Below are positions 15,222 through 22,808 of a stretch of DNA of 64,000 nucleotides, piece by piece. Where the stretch lies: positions 5,641,501-5,705,500 of the forward strand of contig NZ_CP059997.1 in NCBI RefSeq assembly GCF_018736145.1, read 5' to 3'. Numbering within the stretch: position 1 is the first letter of the stretch; the number at the start of each line of letters is the position of its first letter. The notes below the pieces were generated by a model. It ran no database searches and was not told where the DNA came from. It saw only the letters and a list, made by a program, of their open reading frames with translations. This DNA is from Amycolatopsis sp. CA-230715. GTDB taxonomy: Bacteria > Actinomycetota > Actinomycetes > Mycobacteriales > Pseudonocardiaceae. Position numbers and translations under genes: made by a program.

Positions 15222-15814
15222 TGGGGTGGGGTGCCGAACGCGGAGACGGTGTCGTCCGCGTCGTCGGCCATCACGTAGTCGCCCGCTTCGAGGTGTTCGA
15301 TGACCCCGCGGGTCCAGCGCACTCCGGTCTCCGCGTGCAGCCGCCACAACTCGTACAACTCGCGCACGTGGGGCGGCTTCGGGGAGATGTCGGGCCGGCC
15401 GCCGATCAGGGTCGCGCTGTGCAGCTCCGCCTCGGCGCGCACGAGGTGGTGCCGCAGCAGGTCGATCGCGCGCTGCCTCGGCAGCGTGGTCAGGAACGTC
15501 ATCCCGGCGCCGAGCTCGGGACCGGGATCCTGCGGGTCGGACAGGGCCCGCGTGAGCAGCACCTGGAACTCGGTTTCGCCGTCGTCGGTCAGCCGGTAGG
15601 CGAGCCGGTCGGGCCCGGCGTCACCCGGTTCGACCGCGACCTCGGCCAGCAGGCCTTCCTTCGCCAGCTTCTTCAGCGCGTGGTAGATCGACCCGGGCTT
15701 GACGTTGGCCCACTTGTCGGCGGACCAGGTGAGCAGCTCGCGGCGCACCTGGTAGCCGTGCGCGCTGCCGTGCATGCGCACTACGCCGAGCACCAGCAAC
15801 CTCGTCGCCGACAT
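15218..15814 (-). CDS. PadR-family regulator of the ABC exporter
   Basis: 198 residues. The N-terminal winged helix has LLVLGVVRMHGSAHGYQVRREL, then NVKPGSIYHALKKLAKEGLL, the PadR recognition region. The C-terminal helices (LLRHHLVRAEAELH) are used for dimerisation. PadR repressors often control adjacent exporters and respond to the exported compound. Its order with the ATPase and permease on one strand, plus the two operator copies downstream of it, supports that here. The start at 15814 is set by the beginning of the conserved MSATRLLVLG block. Confidence 0.88.
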   Translation of the reverse strand: MSATRLLVLGVVRMHGSAHGYQVRRELLTWSADKWANVKPGSIYHALKKLAKEGLLAEVAVEPGDAGPDRLAYRLTDDGETEFQVLLTRALSDPQDPGPELGAGMTFLTTLPRQRAIDLLRHHLVRAEAELHSATLIGGRPDISPKPPHVRELYELWRLHAETGVRWTRGVIEHLEAGDYVMADDADDTVSAFGTPPQ

Positions 15815-15865
15815 GGGACCTCCCAGCAGAAAACGCACGTGACGCCATCCGTAGGCTAAACAGGT

Positions 15866-17659
15866 ATGAGCACCCCCGTTCTCACAGCGGTGGCCTGGCC
15901 GTACGCCAACGGCCCCCGCCACATCGGTCACGTGTCCGGATTCGGCGTCCCGTCCGACGTCTTCTCCCGCTACCAGCGAATGGCCGGCAACCGGGTGCTC
16001 ATGATCTCCGGCACCGACGAGCACGGCACCCCGATCACCGTCCAGGCGGACAAGGAGGGGCTGACCCCGCAGCAGACCGCGGACAAGTACACCCGCCAGA
16101 TCGGCACCGACCTCGAGGGCCTCGGCCTCACCTACGACCTGTTCACCCGCACCACCACCGGCAACCACGCCGAGGTCACCCAGCAGATCTTCCTCGCGCT
16201 GCACCGCAACGGCTACGTGGTGCCCAAGACCACGCGCGGCGCGATCAGCCCGTCGACAGGGCGGACCCTGCCGGACCGCTACGTCGAGGGCACCTGCCCG
16301 ATCTGCGGCTACGACGGCGCGCGCGGGGACCAGTGCGACAACTGCGGCAACCAGCTCGACGCCGCGGAGCTGATCAACCCGAAGTCGAGGATCAACGGCG
16401 AGACGCCGAAGTTCGTCGAGACCGAGCACTACTTCCTCGACCTGCCCGCGTTCACCAAGACGCTCGGCGACTGGCTGTCCACCAAGACCGACTGGCGCCC
16501 GAACGTCCTGAACTTCACCAAGAACCTCGTCGACGACATGCGGCCGCGGCCGATCACGCGCGACATCGACTGGGGCGTGAAGGTGCCCCTCGACGGCTGG
16601 CGCGACCAGCCGATGAAGCGGTTCTACGTGTGGTTCGACGCGGTGATCGGGTACTTCTCGGCGAGCGTCGAGTGGGCGCGCCGCTCCGGGAACCCGGACG
16701 CGTGGCAGGAGTGGTGGAACAACCCCGACGCCCGCGCCTACAACTTCATGGGCAAGGACAACATCACCTTCCACGCGCAGATCTGGCCCGCGCTGCTGTT
16801 CGGGCACAACGGCGAGGGCGATCGCGGCGGCGAGCCCGGCGAGTACGGGCGCCTGCACCTGCCGGACGAGATCGTGTCGAGCGAGTTCCTCACCATGAGC
16901 GGGTCGAAGTTCTCCACCTCGCGCGGCACGGTCATCTACGTGCACGACTTCCTGCGCGAGTTCGGGCCCGACACGCTGCGCTACTTCATCGCGGCGGCGG
17001 GCCCCGAGACCCAGGACACCGACTTCACCTGGGAGGAGTTCGTCCGGCGGACCAACTTCGAGCTCGCCAACGAGTGGGGCAACCTGGTCAACCGGTCGAT
17101 CTCGATGGCGCACAAGAACAACGGCGGCGTGCCGAAGCCGAACACGCTCACGCAGGCCGACCAGGACCTGAAGGCGCTGTCGGCCAAGGCGTTCGACACC
17201 GTCGGCGCGCACCTGGCGCGGTCGCGGTTCAAGCAGGGCATCGGCGAGGCCATGCGGGTCGTCACGGCGGCGAACCGGTACATCTCGGACCAGGAGCCGT
17301 GGAAGCTCAAGGACGATCCCGAGCGCCGCGACACCGTGCTCCACACCGCGCTGCAGGTCGTCTCGGACGCGAACACCCTGCTGACGCCGTTCCTGCCGCA
17401 TTCGGCTCAGAAGGTGCACGAGGCGCTCGGCGGCACCGGGGTGTGGGCCGCGCAGCCGGAGCTGAAAGAGGTCGAGGACCTCGACATCCCCGGCCGGATC
17501 AACCCGATCCTGACCGGTGACTACGCGTCCGAGCAGGCCACCTGGGCGTCCCAGCCGCTCGAAGTCGGGCGTCCGCTGGCGAAGCCGACCCCGCTGTTCT
17601 CGAAGCTCGACCCCGGTCTCGGCGAGACCGGGCCCGAATGGGCGCCAATTGAGCGGTGA
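15866..17659 (+). CDS. metG: Methionyl-tRNA synthetase
   Basis: 597 residues. Class I signature HIGH in GPRHIGHVSG, and a zinc-knuckle insertion CPICGY with CDNCG at about 140-160. The KMSKS-equivalent loop reads TMSGSKFSTSRG near 350, the MSGSK-FSTSR form seen in a subset of actinobacterial MetRS. The anticodon-binding domain follows (NEWGNLVNRSISMAHKN). No C-terminal tRNA-binding extension is present. The enzyme charges tRNA-Met in the cytosol. The ATG lies 8 nt after a TAGGCT -10-like hexamer, suggesting a leaderless or very short leader transcript. It heads the conserved metG-tatD-rpfB-ksgA block. Confidence 0.96.
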   Translation: MSTPVLTAVAWPYANGPRHIGHVSGFGVPSDVFSRYQRMAGNRVLMISGTDEHGTPITVQADKEGLTPQQTADKYTRQIGTDLEGLGLTYDLFTRTTTGNHAEVTQQIFLALHRNGYVVPKTTRGAISPSTGRTLPDRYVEGTCPICGYDGARGDQCDNCGNQLDAAELINPKSRINGETPKFVETEHYFLDLPAFTKTLGDWLSTKTDWRPNVLNFTKNLVDDMRPRPITRDIDWGVKVPLDGWRDQPMKRFYVWFDAVIGYFSASVEWARRSGNPDAWQEWWNNPDARAYNFMGKDNITFHAQIWPALLFGHNGEGDRGGEPGEYGRLHLPDEIVSSEFLTMSGSKFSTSRGTVIYVHDFLREFGPDTLRYFIAAAGPETQDTDFTWEEFVRRTNFELANEWGNLVNRSISMAHKNNGGVPKPNTLTQADQDLKALSAKAFDTVGAHLARSRFKQGIGEAMRVVTAANRYISDQEPWKLKDDPERRDTVLHTALQVVSDANTLLTPFLPHSAQKVHEALGGTGVWAAQPELKEVEDLDIPGRINPILTGDYASEQATWASQPLEVGRPLAKPTPLFSKLDPGLGETGPEWAPIER

Positions 17660-17704
17660 CGACCGCAGGGAGGAACCGCTCCGATAGACACAGTGCGCTC
17701 GTGC

Positions 17705-17757
17705 CTCATGGGTGTTCTCCCGTACCGAGGAACGAGGGCAGGGAGAACACCCATGAG
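17705..17757 (+). promoter_or_regulatory. Perfect hairpin enclosing the tatD start
   Basis: CTCATGGGTGTTCTCCC (17705-17721) and GGGAGAACACCCATGAG (17741-17757) are perfect 17-bp arms with a 19-nt loop. The right arm contains the GGGAGAA ribosome-binding site and the ATG (17753-17755) of tatD. In RNA the ribosome-binding site and start would be fully paired. Confidence 0.8.
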
Positions 17758-18589
17758 CGCTAAAAAACGTGAGCGGCCGCCGGTGCCGGAAATCCTTCCG
17801 GTGCCGGTGGTCGACTCGCACACCCATCTCGACGCCTGCGGTGCGGAAACCGCTGCCGACGTCGCCGTGCTCCTCGACCGCGCGGAATCGGCGGGAGTGA
17901 CCCGCGTGGTCACCGTCGCGGACGACATCGAGTCCGCGAAATGGGTCGTCGAAGCGTCCACTTGGGACTCGCGGGTGTTCGCCGCGGTGGCCGTGCATCC
18001 CACGCGCACCAAGGATTTCGACGACGCGCAGCGGTCCGAAGTGGAGCGCCTGGCGCGGGCGGATCGGGTGGTCGCGGTAGGCGAGACCGGCCTCGACTAC
18101 TACTGGGACTACTCGCCGCCGGATGCGCAGCAGGACGCGTTCAGGTGGCACATCGATCTCGCGAAGCGCATCGGCAAGCCGCTGATGATCCACGACCGCG
18201 ACGCGCACGAGGACGTGCTCAGGATCCTCGAAGAGGAGGGCGCGCCGGACGACGTGGTGTTCCACTGCTTCTCGGGCGACCTCGCGATGGCTCGCCGCTG
18301 CGTCGACGCCGGGTACGTGCTCTCGTTCGCCGGGACCGTGACTTTCAAGAACGCTTCCACACTGCGGGAATCCGCGAGGTTTGCGCCGCGCGGTCAGTTC
18401 CTCGTCGAGACGGACGCACCGTTCCTGACCCCGCATCCGTTCCGCGGCGCGCCCAACGAGCCCTACTGCACCGCCTACACCGTGCGCAACCTTGCTGACC
18501 TGCGAGAAGAGCCGGTGGAAATGGTCGCGGACGCCGTTCGGGAAACCGCCGAGCGGGTGTTTCGACTGCCCACAGTGACATGGGGTTGA
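17753..18589 (+). CDS. tatD: TatD-family metal-dependent hydrolase
   Basis: 278 residues. Metal ligands and motifs of TatD DNases are in order: DSHTHLD at about 21, AVHPTR, VAVGETGLDYYW near 105, MIHDRDAHED, FHCFSGD and VETDAPFLTPHPFRG. The family includes 3'-5' exonucleases and deoxyribonucleases acting in DNA repair. The start at 17753 is preferred because GGGAG precedes it and conserved sequence starts soon after; a GTG at 17693 is in frame but would translate through the hairpin. Position between metG and rpfB is conserved in actinobacteria. Confidence 0.92.
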   Translation: MSAKKRERPPVPEILPVPVVDSHTHLDACGAETAADVAVLLDRAESAGVTRVVTVADDIESAKWVVEASTWDSRVFAAVAVHPTRTKDFDDAQRSEVERLARADRVVAVGETGLDYYWDYSPPDAQQDAFRWHIDLAKRIGKPLMIHDRDAHEDVLRILEEEGAPDDVVFHCFSGDLAMARRCVDAGYVLSFAGTVTFKNASTLRESARFAPRGQFLVETDAPFLTPHPFRGAPNEPYCTAYTVRNLADLREEPVEMVADAVRETAERVFRLPTVTWG

Positions 18590-18664
18590 ACGCGTTGCGA
18601 CATTCGTGGAAGGGCAATCGACCACTCGGTGGAGTGACTAAGGTCACGACATTCCGGGGGGTGT

Positions 18665-18693
18665 TTGCGCAACCCCCGGGTCTTCGTTACTGT
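18665..18693 (+). promoter_or_regulatory. Predicted promoter of rpfB
   Basis: TTGCGC (18665-18670), 17-bp spacer and TACTGT (18688-18693). The 322-nt tatD-rpfB gap also holds a GTGAC-TAAG-GTCAC palindrome at about 18633-18646 and a CCGGGGG/CCCCCGG stem overlapping the -35. The remaining 200-nt leader shows no riboswitch that I can recognise. Confidence 0.5.
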
Positions 18694-18911
18694 CCCGTGA
18701 TCGTGCCGGACGTTGGTTCCGCAGTGAGCCGCGGCCGGGACGCCCACAGTCACGTCAGTGCACGTCGGGGAAGTGGTGCCGGGAGTTTTCGCCCGGTCGC
18801 CACGAGGGATGGCGCTGACTGCGGGAGTCGGGAACAGGGCGCGCGCACGCGCGCCACACGTGAAGGCACCGGACAGATCGTCCCGGGCCTGATGTGAAAG
18901 GGATCGACCCT

Positions 18912-20360
18912 GTGACTGGTATCCGTAGGCGGGCTGAAGCGCGTCGCGACGCCATGGAAGACACCTTCGTTGGTGGTGGCGTAGGCACGCTGGAGCGGCC
19001 CGACGAGGACGCTGGCTTCTCCGACGACCTGCACGTCACCCGGCAGGACGTCTTCGCCGCGCTCGGCCCCGACGCCGGCGACATGATGGCCGAGGCCGAT
19101 GTCGACGTCGACGAGCTGATCCGGCTGATCAACGCCGAGACCACGCTGCTGCCGCCGATCGTCATCCCCGACGAGGCCGCCGCCGACCGCGTCGGCAAGG
19201 AAGCGGCGCTGGAGCGCGAGGAGCCCGCCGAGGACCCGCTCGTCTCGGCGACGAAGACCTGGAAGAAGCGCTTCCTCAAGGGCGCCGTGCTCGCCATGCT
19301 CATCACCATCACCGGTGGCGGCGCCGCGGCGCTGGCGATGAACAAGAGCGTCACCGTCGACGTCGACGGCCAGCAGCAGACCGTCCACAGCTTCGGCGAC
19401 ACCGTCGGCGAGGTGCTGAAGGACGCGGGCCTGTCGGTCGGCACGCACGACTCGCTTTCGCCGTCCCCGCAGGCCGCGGTCGGCGACGGCGGCGTCATCC
19501 GCCTCGAGCGCGGCCGCAAGCTCACCCTCGTGGTCGACGGCGCGCCCAAGGAATCCTGGGTCCGCGCGACCAACCTCGGCGAGGCGCTCGGCCAGCTCGG
19601 CCTGAACAACCTCACGAAGCCCGGCACCTGGTTCTCCATGGGCCAGGACGCTTCGCTGCCGCTCGACGGCGCGACCGTCGAGGTGAAGACCCTCAAGAAC
19701 ATCACCCTCTTCGACGGCGGCAACGCGCCGAAGAAGCTGACCACCACGGCGGTCACCACCAAGGAGTTCCTCGGCGAGCTGAAGCTCACGCTCGGCCCGG
19801 AGGACGCCGCGGAGGGCGGGCTCGGCTTCAAACTGACCGACGGCGCCGAGGTGCACCTCAGCCGCACCGGCGTCTCCGTGATCAACGCCGAGGAAACCAT
19901 CGACCCGCCCGTGCAGAAGGTCGACGACCCGACGCTGGAAAAGGGCAAGACGACCGTCCAGGACCCGGGCACGCCGGGCAAGAAGATCGTCACCTACCGG
20001 GTCACCCAGAAGAACGGCGCCGAGACCGGCCGCGAGGAGATGTCCACGCAGGTCGTCACCGAGGCCAAGCCGAAGATCATCAAGGTCGGCACCAAGGCCG
20101 CGCCGGAGCCCGCGATCAGCGACGGCGACAAGTGGGACCGCATCGCCATGTGCGAGTCGCACGGCAACTGGTCCATCAACACCGGCAACGGCTACTACGG
20201 CGGCCTGCAGTTCGACGCGGGCACCTGGAAGGCCTACGGCGGCACCGAGTACGCCCCGCTTCCCCACCAGGCCAGCAAGGCCCAGCAGATCGCGGTCGCC
20301 TCCAAGGTCCGCGACGCGCGCGGCGGTTACGGCGCTTGGCCGAACTGCGGCGTCAAGTAG
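18912..20360 (+). CDS. rpfB: Resuscitation-promoting factor, G5/Rpf domains
   Basis: 482 residues from GTG 18912, chosen for AAAGGGA 8 nt upstream. An unusually long N-terminal cytosolic part (~120 residues, acidic) precedes one membrane segment (AVLAMLITITGGGAAALAM). Three DUF348-like repeats follow, then a G5 domain (VTYRVTQKNGAETGREEM). The C-terminal Rpf transglycosylase-like domain has WDRIAMCESHGNWSINTGNG, containing the catalytic Glu, and Cys residues for the conserved disulfide (MCES and PNCG). RpfB cleaves peptidoglycan and promotes exit from dormancy. Membrane anchoring differs from mycobacterial RpfB, which is a lipoprotein. Confidence 0.93.
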   Translation: MTGIRRRAEARRDAMEDTFVGGGVGTLERPDEDAGFSDDLHVTRQDVFAALGPDAGDMMAEADVDVDELIRLINAETTLLPPIVIPDEAAADRVGKEAALEREEPAEDPLVSATKTWKKRFLKGAVLAMLITITGGGAAALAMNKSVTVDVDGQQQTVHSFGDTVGEVLKDAGLSVGTHDSLSPSPQAAVGDGGVIRLERGRKLTLVVDGAPKESWVRATNLGEALGQLGLNNLTKPGTWFSMGQDASLPLDGATVEVKTLKNITLFDGGNAPKKLTTTAVTTKEFLGELKLTLGPEDAAEGGLGFKLTDGAEVHLSRTGVSVINAEETIDPPVQKVDDPTLEKGKTTVQDPGTPGKKIVTYRVTQKNGAETGREEMSTQVVTEAKPKIIKVGTKAAPEPAISDGDKWDRIAMCESHGNWSINTGNGYYGGLQFDAGTWKAYGGTEYAPLPHQASKAQQIAVASKVRDARGGYGAWPNCGVK

Positions 20361-20373
20361 TTCCCCGCTTCAA

Positions 20374-20408
20374 CCGGGGGCGGCCGAGCGGGCCGCCCCC
20401 GGTTTTTT
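20374..20408 (+). terminator. Rho-independent terminator of rpfB
   Basis: Perfect 12-bp stem CCGGGGGCGGCC / GGCCGCCCCCGG with loop GAGCG and a following run of six T. It ends 13 nt before the ksgA start, so ksgA must have a promoter within or after this structure. Confidence 0.9.
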
Positions 20409-20421
20409 ATAAGCTCTCGCC

Positions 20422-21267
20422 GTGACTCACCTGCTCGGGCCTGCCGAGATCCGGCGGCTGGCTGCCGAGCTGGACGTGCGGCCGACGAAGAAGCTCGGGC
20501 AGAACTTCGTGCACGACCCGAACACCGTGCGCCGGATCGTCGAACTCGCCGGTGTCGGCGCGGACGACGTGGTGCTCGAAGTGGGCCCGGGGCTCGGCTC
20601 GCTCACGCTCGGATTACTGGATTCCGGCGCTCGTGTGGTCGCCGTCGAAATCGATCCGGTGCTGGCCGGGCGGCTTCCGTCGACGGTTTCCGAGCACGCG
20701 GCCTCGTCCGCTGACCGGTTCAGCGTGCTCACCGCGGACGCCCTGCGGGTGCGCGCCGCGGACCTGCCGCACGAACCGACCGCGCTCGTGGCGAACCTGC
20801 CCTACAACGTGGCCGTGCCCGTGGTGCTGCACCTGCTCGCGGAACTGCCGTCGCTGCGGCGCGGGCTGGTGATGGTGCAGACCGAGGTCGCCGACCGGAT
20901 GGCGGCGGGCCCCGGCAGCCGCACCTACGGCGTGCCGAGCGTGAAGCTGGCCTTCTACGGCGCCGCGCGAAAGGTCGCGCCGGTGCCGCGCGCGGTGTTC
21001 TGGCCGGTGCCCAACGTGGATTCCGCGCTGGTCGCCTTCGACCGCGCGGGCGCCTATCCGTCCACTGTGGACCGTGACCGGCTCTTCGCTGTGGTCGACG
21101 CGGCGTTCGCGCAGCGCAGGAAGACCCTTCGCGCCGCGCTCGCGTCGTGGGCCGGTTCCGCCGAGCGCGCGGGTGAAATCCTGGTCGCGGCGGGCGTCGA
21201 CCCGCGCACGCGCGGTGAACAGCTCACCGTCGACGACTTCGCCCGCATCGCCGCCGCCCGCTCCTGA
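20422..21267 (+). CDS. ksgA: 16S rRNA dimethyladenosine transferase
   Basis: 281 residues, GTG start. RPTKKLGQNFVHDPNTV near the N-terminus, SAM-binding VLEVGPGLGSLTLGLL and the catalytic NLPYN motif at about 125 identify KsgA/RsmA. It dimethylates two adjacent adenines in the 3' helix of 16S rRNA, late in small-subunit assembly. A TATAAG hexamer lies just before the start, suggesting a near-leaderless transcript after the rpfB terminator. Because it consumes SAM, its neighbour under SAM control is notable, though probably coincidental. Confidence 0.95.
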   Translation: MTHLLGPAEIRRLAAELDVRPTKKLGQNFVHDPNTVRRIVELAGVGADDVVLEVGPGLGSLTLGLLDSGARVVAVEIDPVLAGRLPSTVSEHAASSADRFSVLTADALRVRAADLPHEPTALVANLPYNVAVPVVLHLLAELPSLRRGLVMVQTEVADRMAAGPGSRTYGVPSVKLAFYGAARKVAPVPRAVFWPVPNVDSALVAFDRAGAYPSTVDRDRLFAVVDAAFAQRRKTLRAALASWAGSAERAGEILVAAGVDPRTRGEQLTVDDFARIAAARS

Positions 21268-21284
21268 AGCGGGGTTCTCGTGTG

Positions 21285-21335
21285 CCCCGAAGGTGGCTTT
21301 CGGGGACCTGGATGCCCCGAAAGCCACCTTCGGGG
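21285..21335. repeat. Intergenic palindromic repeat pair B
   Basis: Two units face each other: 21285-21305 (CCCCGAAGG, TGG, CTTTCGGGG) and 21315-21335 (CCCCGAAAG, CCA, CCTTCGGGG), separated by ACCTGGATG. The two together can also pair with each other as one long hairpin. They lie after ksgA and before the SAM riboswitch, on the path of co-directional transcription, so they could terminate the ksgA transcript. Confidence 0.8.
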
Positions 21336-21407
21336 CATGTGGAACGACACGACCGTCCGTGTGATCTGGGCTAAGAAACTTGCCTCGGACCCACCTGATC
21401 GGGTCTA

Positions 21408-21510
21408 CTCATAGGGCCATCCCGAGCGACTGAGAGACCTGGCTCGCCGAAGTCGCAGCAACCACCCCCGCGGGGCAGGTGCTACAGCCAGGACCGATGG
21501 AGGAACCCGC
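21408..21510 (+). promoter_or_regulatory. SAM riboswitch (S-box, SAM-I type)
   Basis: The stretch holds the S-box landmarks in order: GACTGAGAGACCTGGCTC, the kink-turn-like CGCCGAAGTCGC, GCAACC, then GGTGCTA. GCGAC (21425-21429) pairs with GTCGC (21451-21455) as P2. ACCCC / GGGG forms the P3 tip. CCATC (21418-21422) can pair with GATGG (21496-21500) as P1. SAM-I aptamers sense S-adenosylmethionine and usually switch off methionine genes, which fits the downstream MetN-like ATPase. The GGAGGA of the leader ORF adjoins the P1 3' strand, suggesting translational control. A covariance-model search would settle the class (SAM-I versus SAM-IV). Confidence 0.75.
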
Positions 21511-21511
21511 T

Positions 21512-21595
21512 GTGTACCGCTCGCGAATGCTCACCCGGCGCCGCGTAGTCGATGAGGGCCGCCGCACGGTCAGTGCGTGTCGAAGCTCCCTGTGA
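21512..21595 (+). CDS. Leader ORF after the SAM riboswitch
   Basis: 27 codons from GTG 21512, preceded by GGAGGA (21499-21504). The peptide begins MYRSRMLTRRRVVDEGRRTV and is very basic. It ends 122 nt before the MetN-like gene. It may be an uORF, or simply mark that the riboswitch exposes this ribosome-binding site. No family is recognised, and the interval 21596-21717 shows no other feature. Confidence 0.35.
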   Translation: MYRSRMLTRRRVVDEGRRTVSACRSSL

Positions 21596-21717
21596 AACCC
21601 GCCTGACGCGTCTGGATTTCCGCCTTTCCCTAGCGCCGCGCTGTCCGAAATGGACGGTCGTGCGGTGCCGGTCCGCGCGCCCTTACCAGGGGTGCCGCGC
21701 CACGCCATGGAGCACTC

Positions 21718-22731
21718 GTGATCACTGTAGAAAACGTCAGCAAATCCTTCCCCGGCAACACCGGGTCGCCCGTTCTGGCGCTGCGCGACGTCAACGTCGA
21801 GATCAGCGCCGGCGCGCTTTACGGCGTCGTCGGGGCGCCCGGATCCGGTAAGTCCACCCTCGCCAGGTGCATCGCGCTGCAGGAGCGGCCCGACCGCGGC
21901 GTGGTGCGCCTCGACGGGCTCAACACGGCCTCCCTCGACGGCAAGCGGCTGCGCGAGGTGCGCCGCCAGGTCGGCGTGGTCGGCGCCCGCCAGGAACTGC
22001 ACGCCGAGCGGACCGTCGCCGGGAACGTCGCGGCGCCGCTCGAACTGCTCGGCCTCGACGGGCCGCAGCGCAAGAGCCGGGTCGGCAAGCTGCTCGACCT
22101 GGTCGGCCTCACCCAGCGCGCCGCGCAGCGCCCCAGCGAACTGACCGCGGGCCAGCAGCGCCGCGTCGCGGTGGCGCGCGCGCTCGCCGCGAGCCCCGCG
22201 GTGCTGCTCGCCGACGACCCGACGGCGGGCGTCGCCCCGGAGGAGACCGGTGCCGTGCTGACCGTGCTGGACCGCGCGCGTGCCGAGCTCGGCGCGACCG
22301 TGCTGGTCACCACGCCGGACTCGTCGGTCGTCCGCCGCGTGTGCGACGAGATCGGCGTGCTGGAGGACGGCAGCATCACCGAAAGCGGCTCGATCCTGAC
22401 ACTGCTCGCCGACCCGTCGAGCCGCACCGCGCGCTCGCTGCTGCCCGCGATCGAGACCACGCCCGCGCAGGTCGCCAAGTACGACCGCTCGGTGGACATC
22501 GTGCTGGTCGGGTTCGCCGCCGTCGGCGCGCTGCTGCCGGAGGCGGCCGCGAGGTTCGGTGTCGAGCTGGCGACCATCGGCGGCGGCCTCACCCGCGTCG
22601 GGGACACTCCGGTCGCGCGCTTCCGGCTCGGCCTGCGCGGTGCGCAGACGGACGCGGCGGTGGCGTGGATCAGCGAGCGCGGCGGCCACGTCACGCACAC
22701 CGCGCGCGGCCCGCAGGGCGTCGCGGCCTGA
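21718..22731 (+). CDS. MetN-like ABC transporter ATPase with NIL domain
   Basis: 337 residues, GTG start with GGAG upstream. Walker A GAPGSGKSTLAR, degenerate signature PSELTAGQQRRVAVARAL, Walker B VLLADDPTAG and switch region VLVTTPDSSVV, where the usual His is missing. The C-terminal ~90 residues (RFGVELATIGGGLTRVGDTPV onwards) look like the NIL domain that senses methionine in MetN. The SAM riboswitch upstream supports a methionine link. No metI permease or metQ binding protein is adjacent, so partners must be elsewhere. The Walker B Glu is Asp and the switch His is Pro, so its ATPase cycle may be altered. Confidence 0.8.
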   Translation: MITVENVSKSFPGNTGSPVLALRDVNVEISAGALYGVVGAPGSGKSTLARCIALQERPDRGVVRLDGLNTASLDGKRLREVRRQVGVVGARQELHAERTVAGNVAAPLELLGLDGPQRKSRVGKLLDLVGLTQRAAQRPSELTAGQQRRVAVARALAASPAVLLADDPTAGVAPEETGAVLTVLDRARAELGATVLVTTPDSSVVRRVCDEIGVLEDGSITESGSILTLLADPSSRTARSLLPAIETTPAQVAKYDRSVDIVLVGFAAVGALLPEAAARFGVELATIGGGLTRVGDTPVARFRLGLRGAQTDAAVAWISERGGHVTHTARGPQGVAA

Positions 22732-22741
22732 GTGTGATTCG

Positions 22742-22778
22742 GGACCGTTACCACCCGCTCCCGTGGTGGTAACGGTCC
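22742..22778. terminator. Hairpin between MetN-like gene and ispE
   Basis: Perfect 14-bp inverted repeat GGACCGTTACCACC / GGTGGTAACGGTCC with a 9-nt loop, 10 nt after the stop. No T-run. Likely terminator or attenuator; ispE starts 30 nt later. Confidence 0.7.
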
Positions 22779-22808
22779 TCACCCCGTGCTGCCCAGTACG
22801 CTGGGACC

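Noticed and set aside
15218..18625. Very long minus-strand open frame over metG and tatD
   Set aside because: Shadow of the high-GC third-position pattern of metG; only its 3' 198 codons (PadR) are real.
18694..18911. ydaO-type (c-di-AMP) riboswitch upstream of rpfB
   Set aside because: Such switches precede rpf genes in some actinobacteria, but I could not find the conserved blocks in this 200-nt leader. A covariance search is needed before calling it.
21408..21510. SAM-IV riboswitch instead of SAM-I
   Set aside because: SAM-IV is frequent in actinobacteria, but the GACTGAGAGACCTGG...GCAACC...GGTGCTA order reads closer to the S-box. Class left as probable only.
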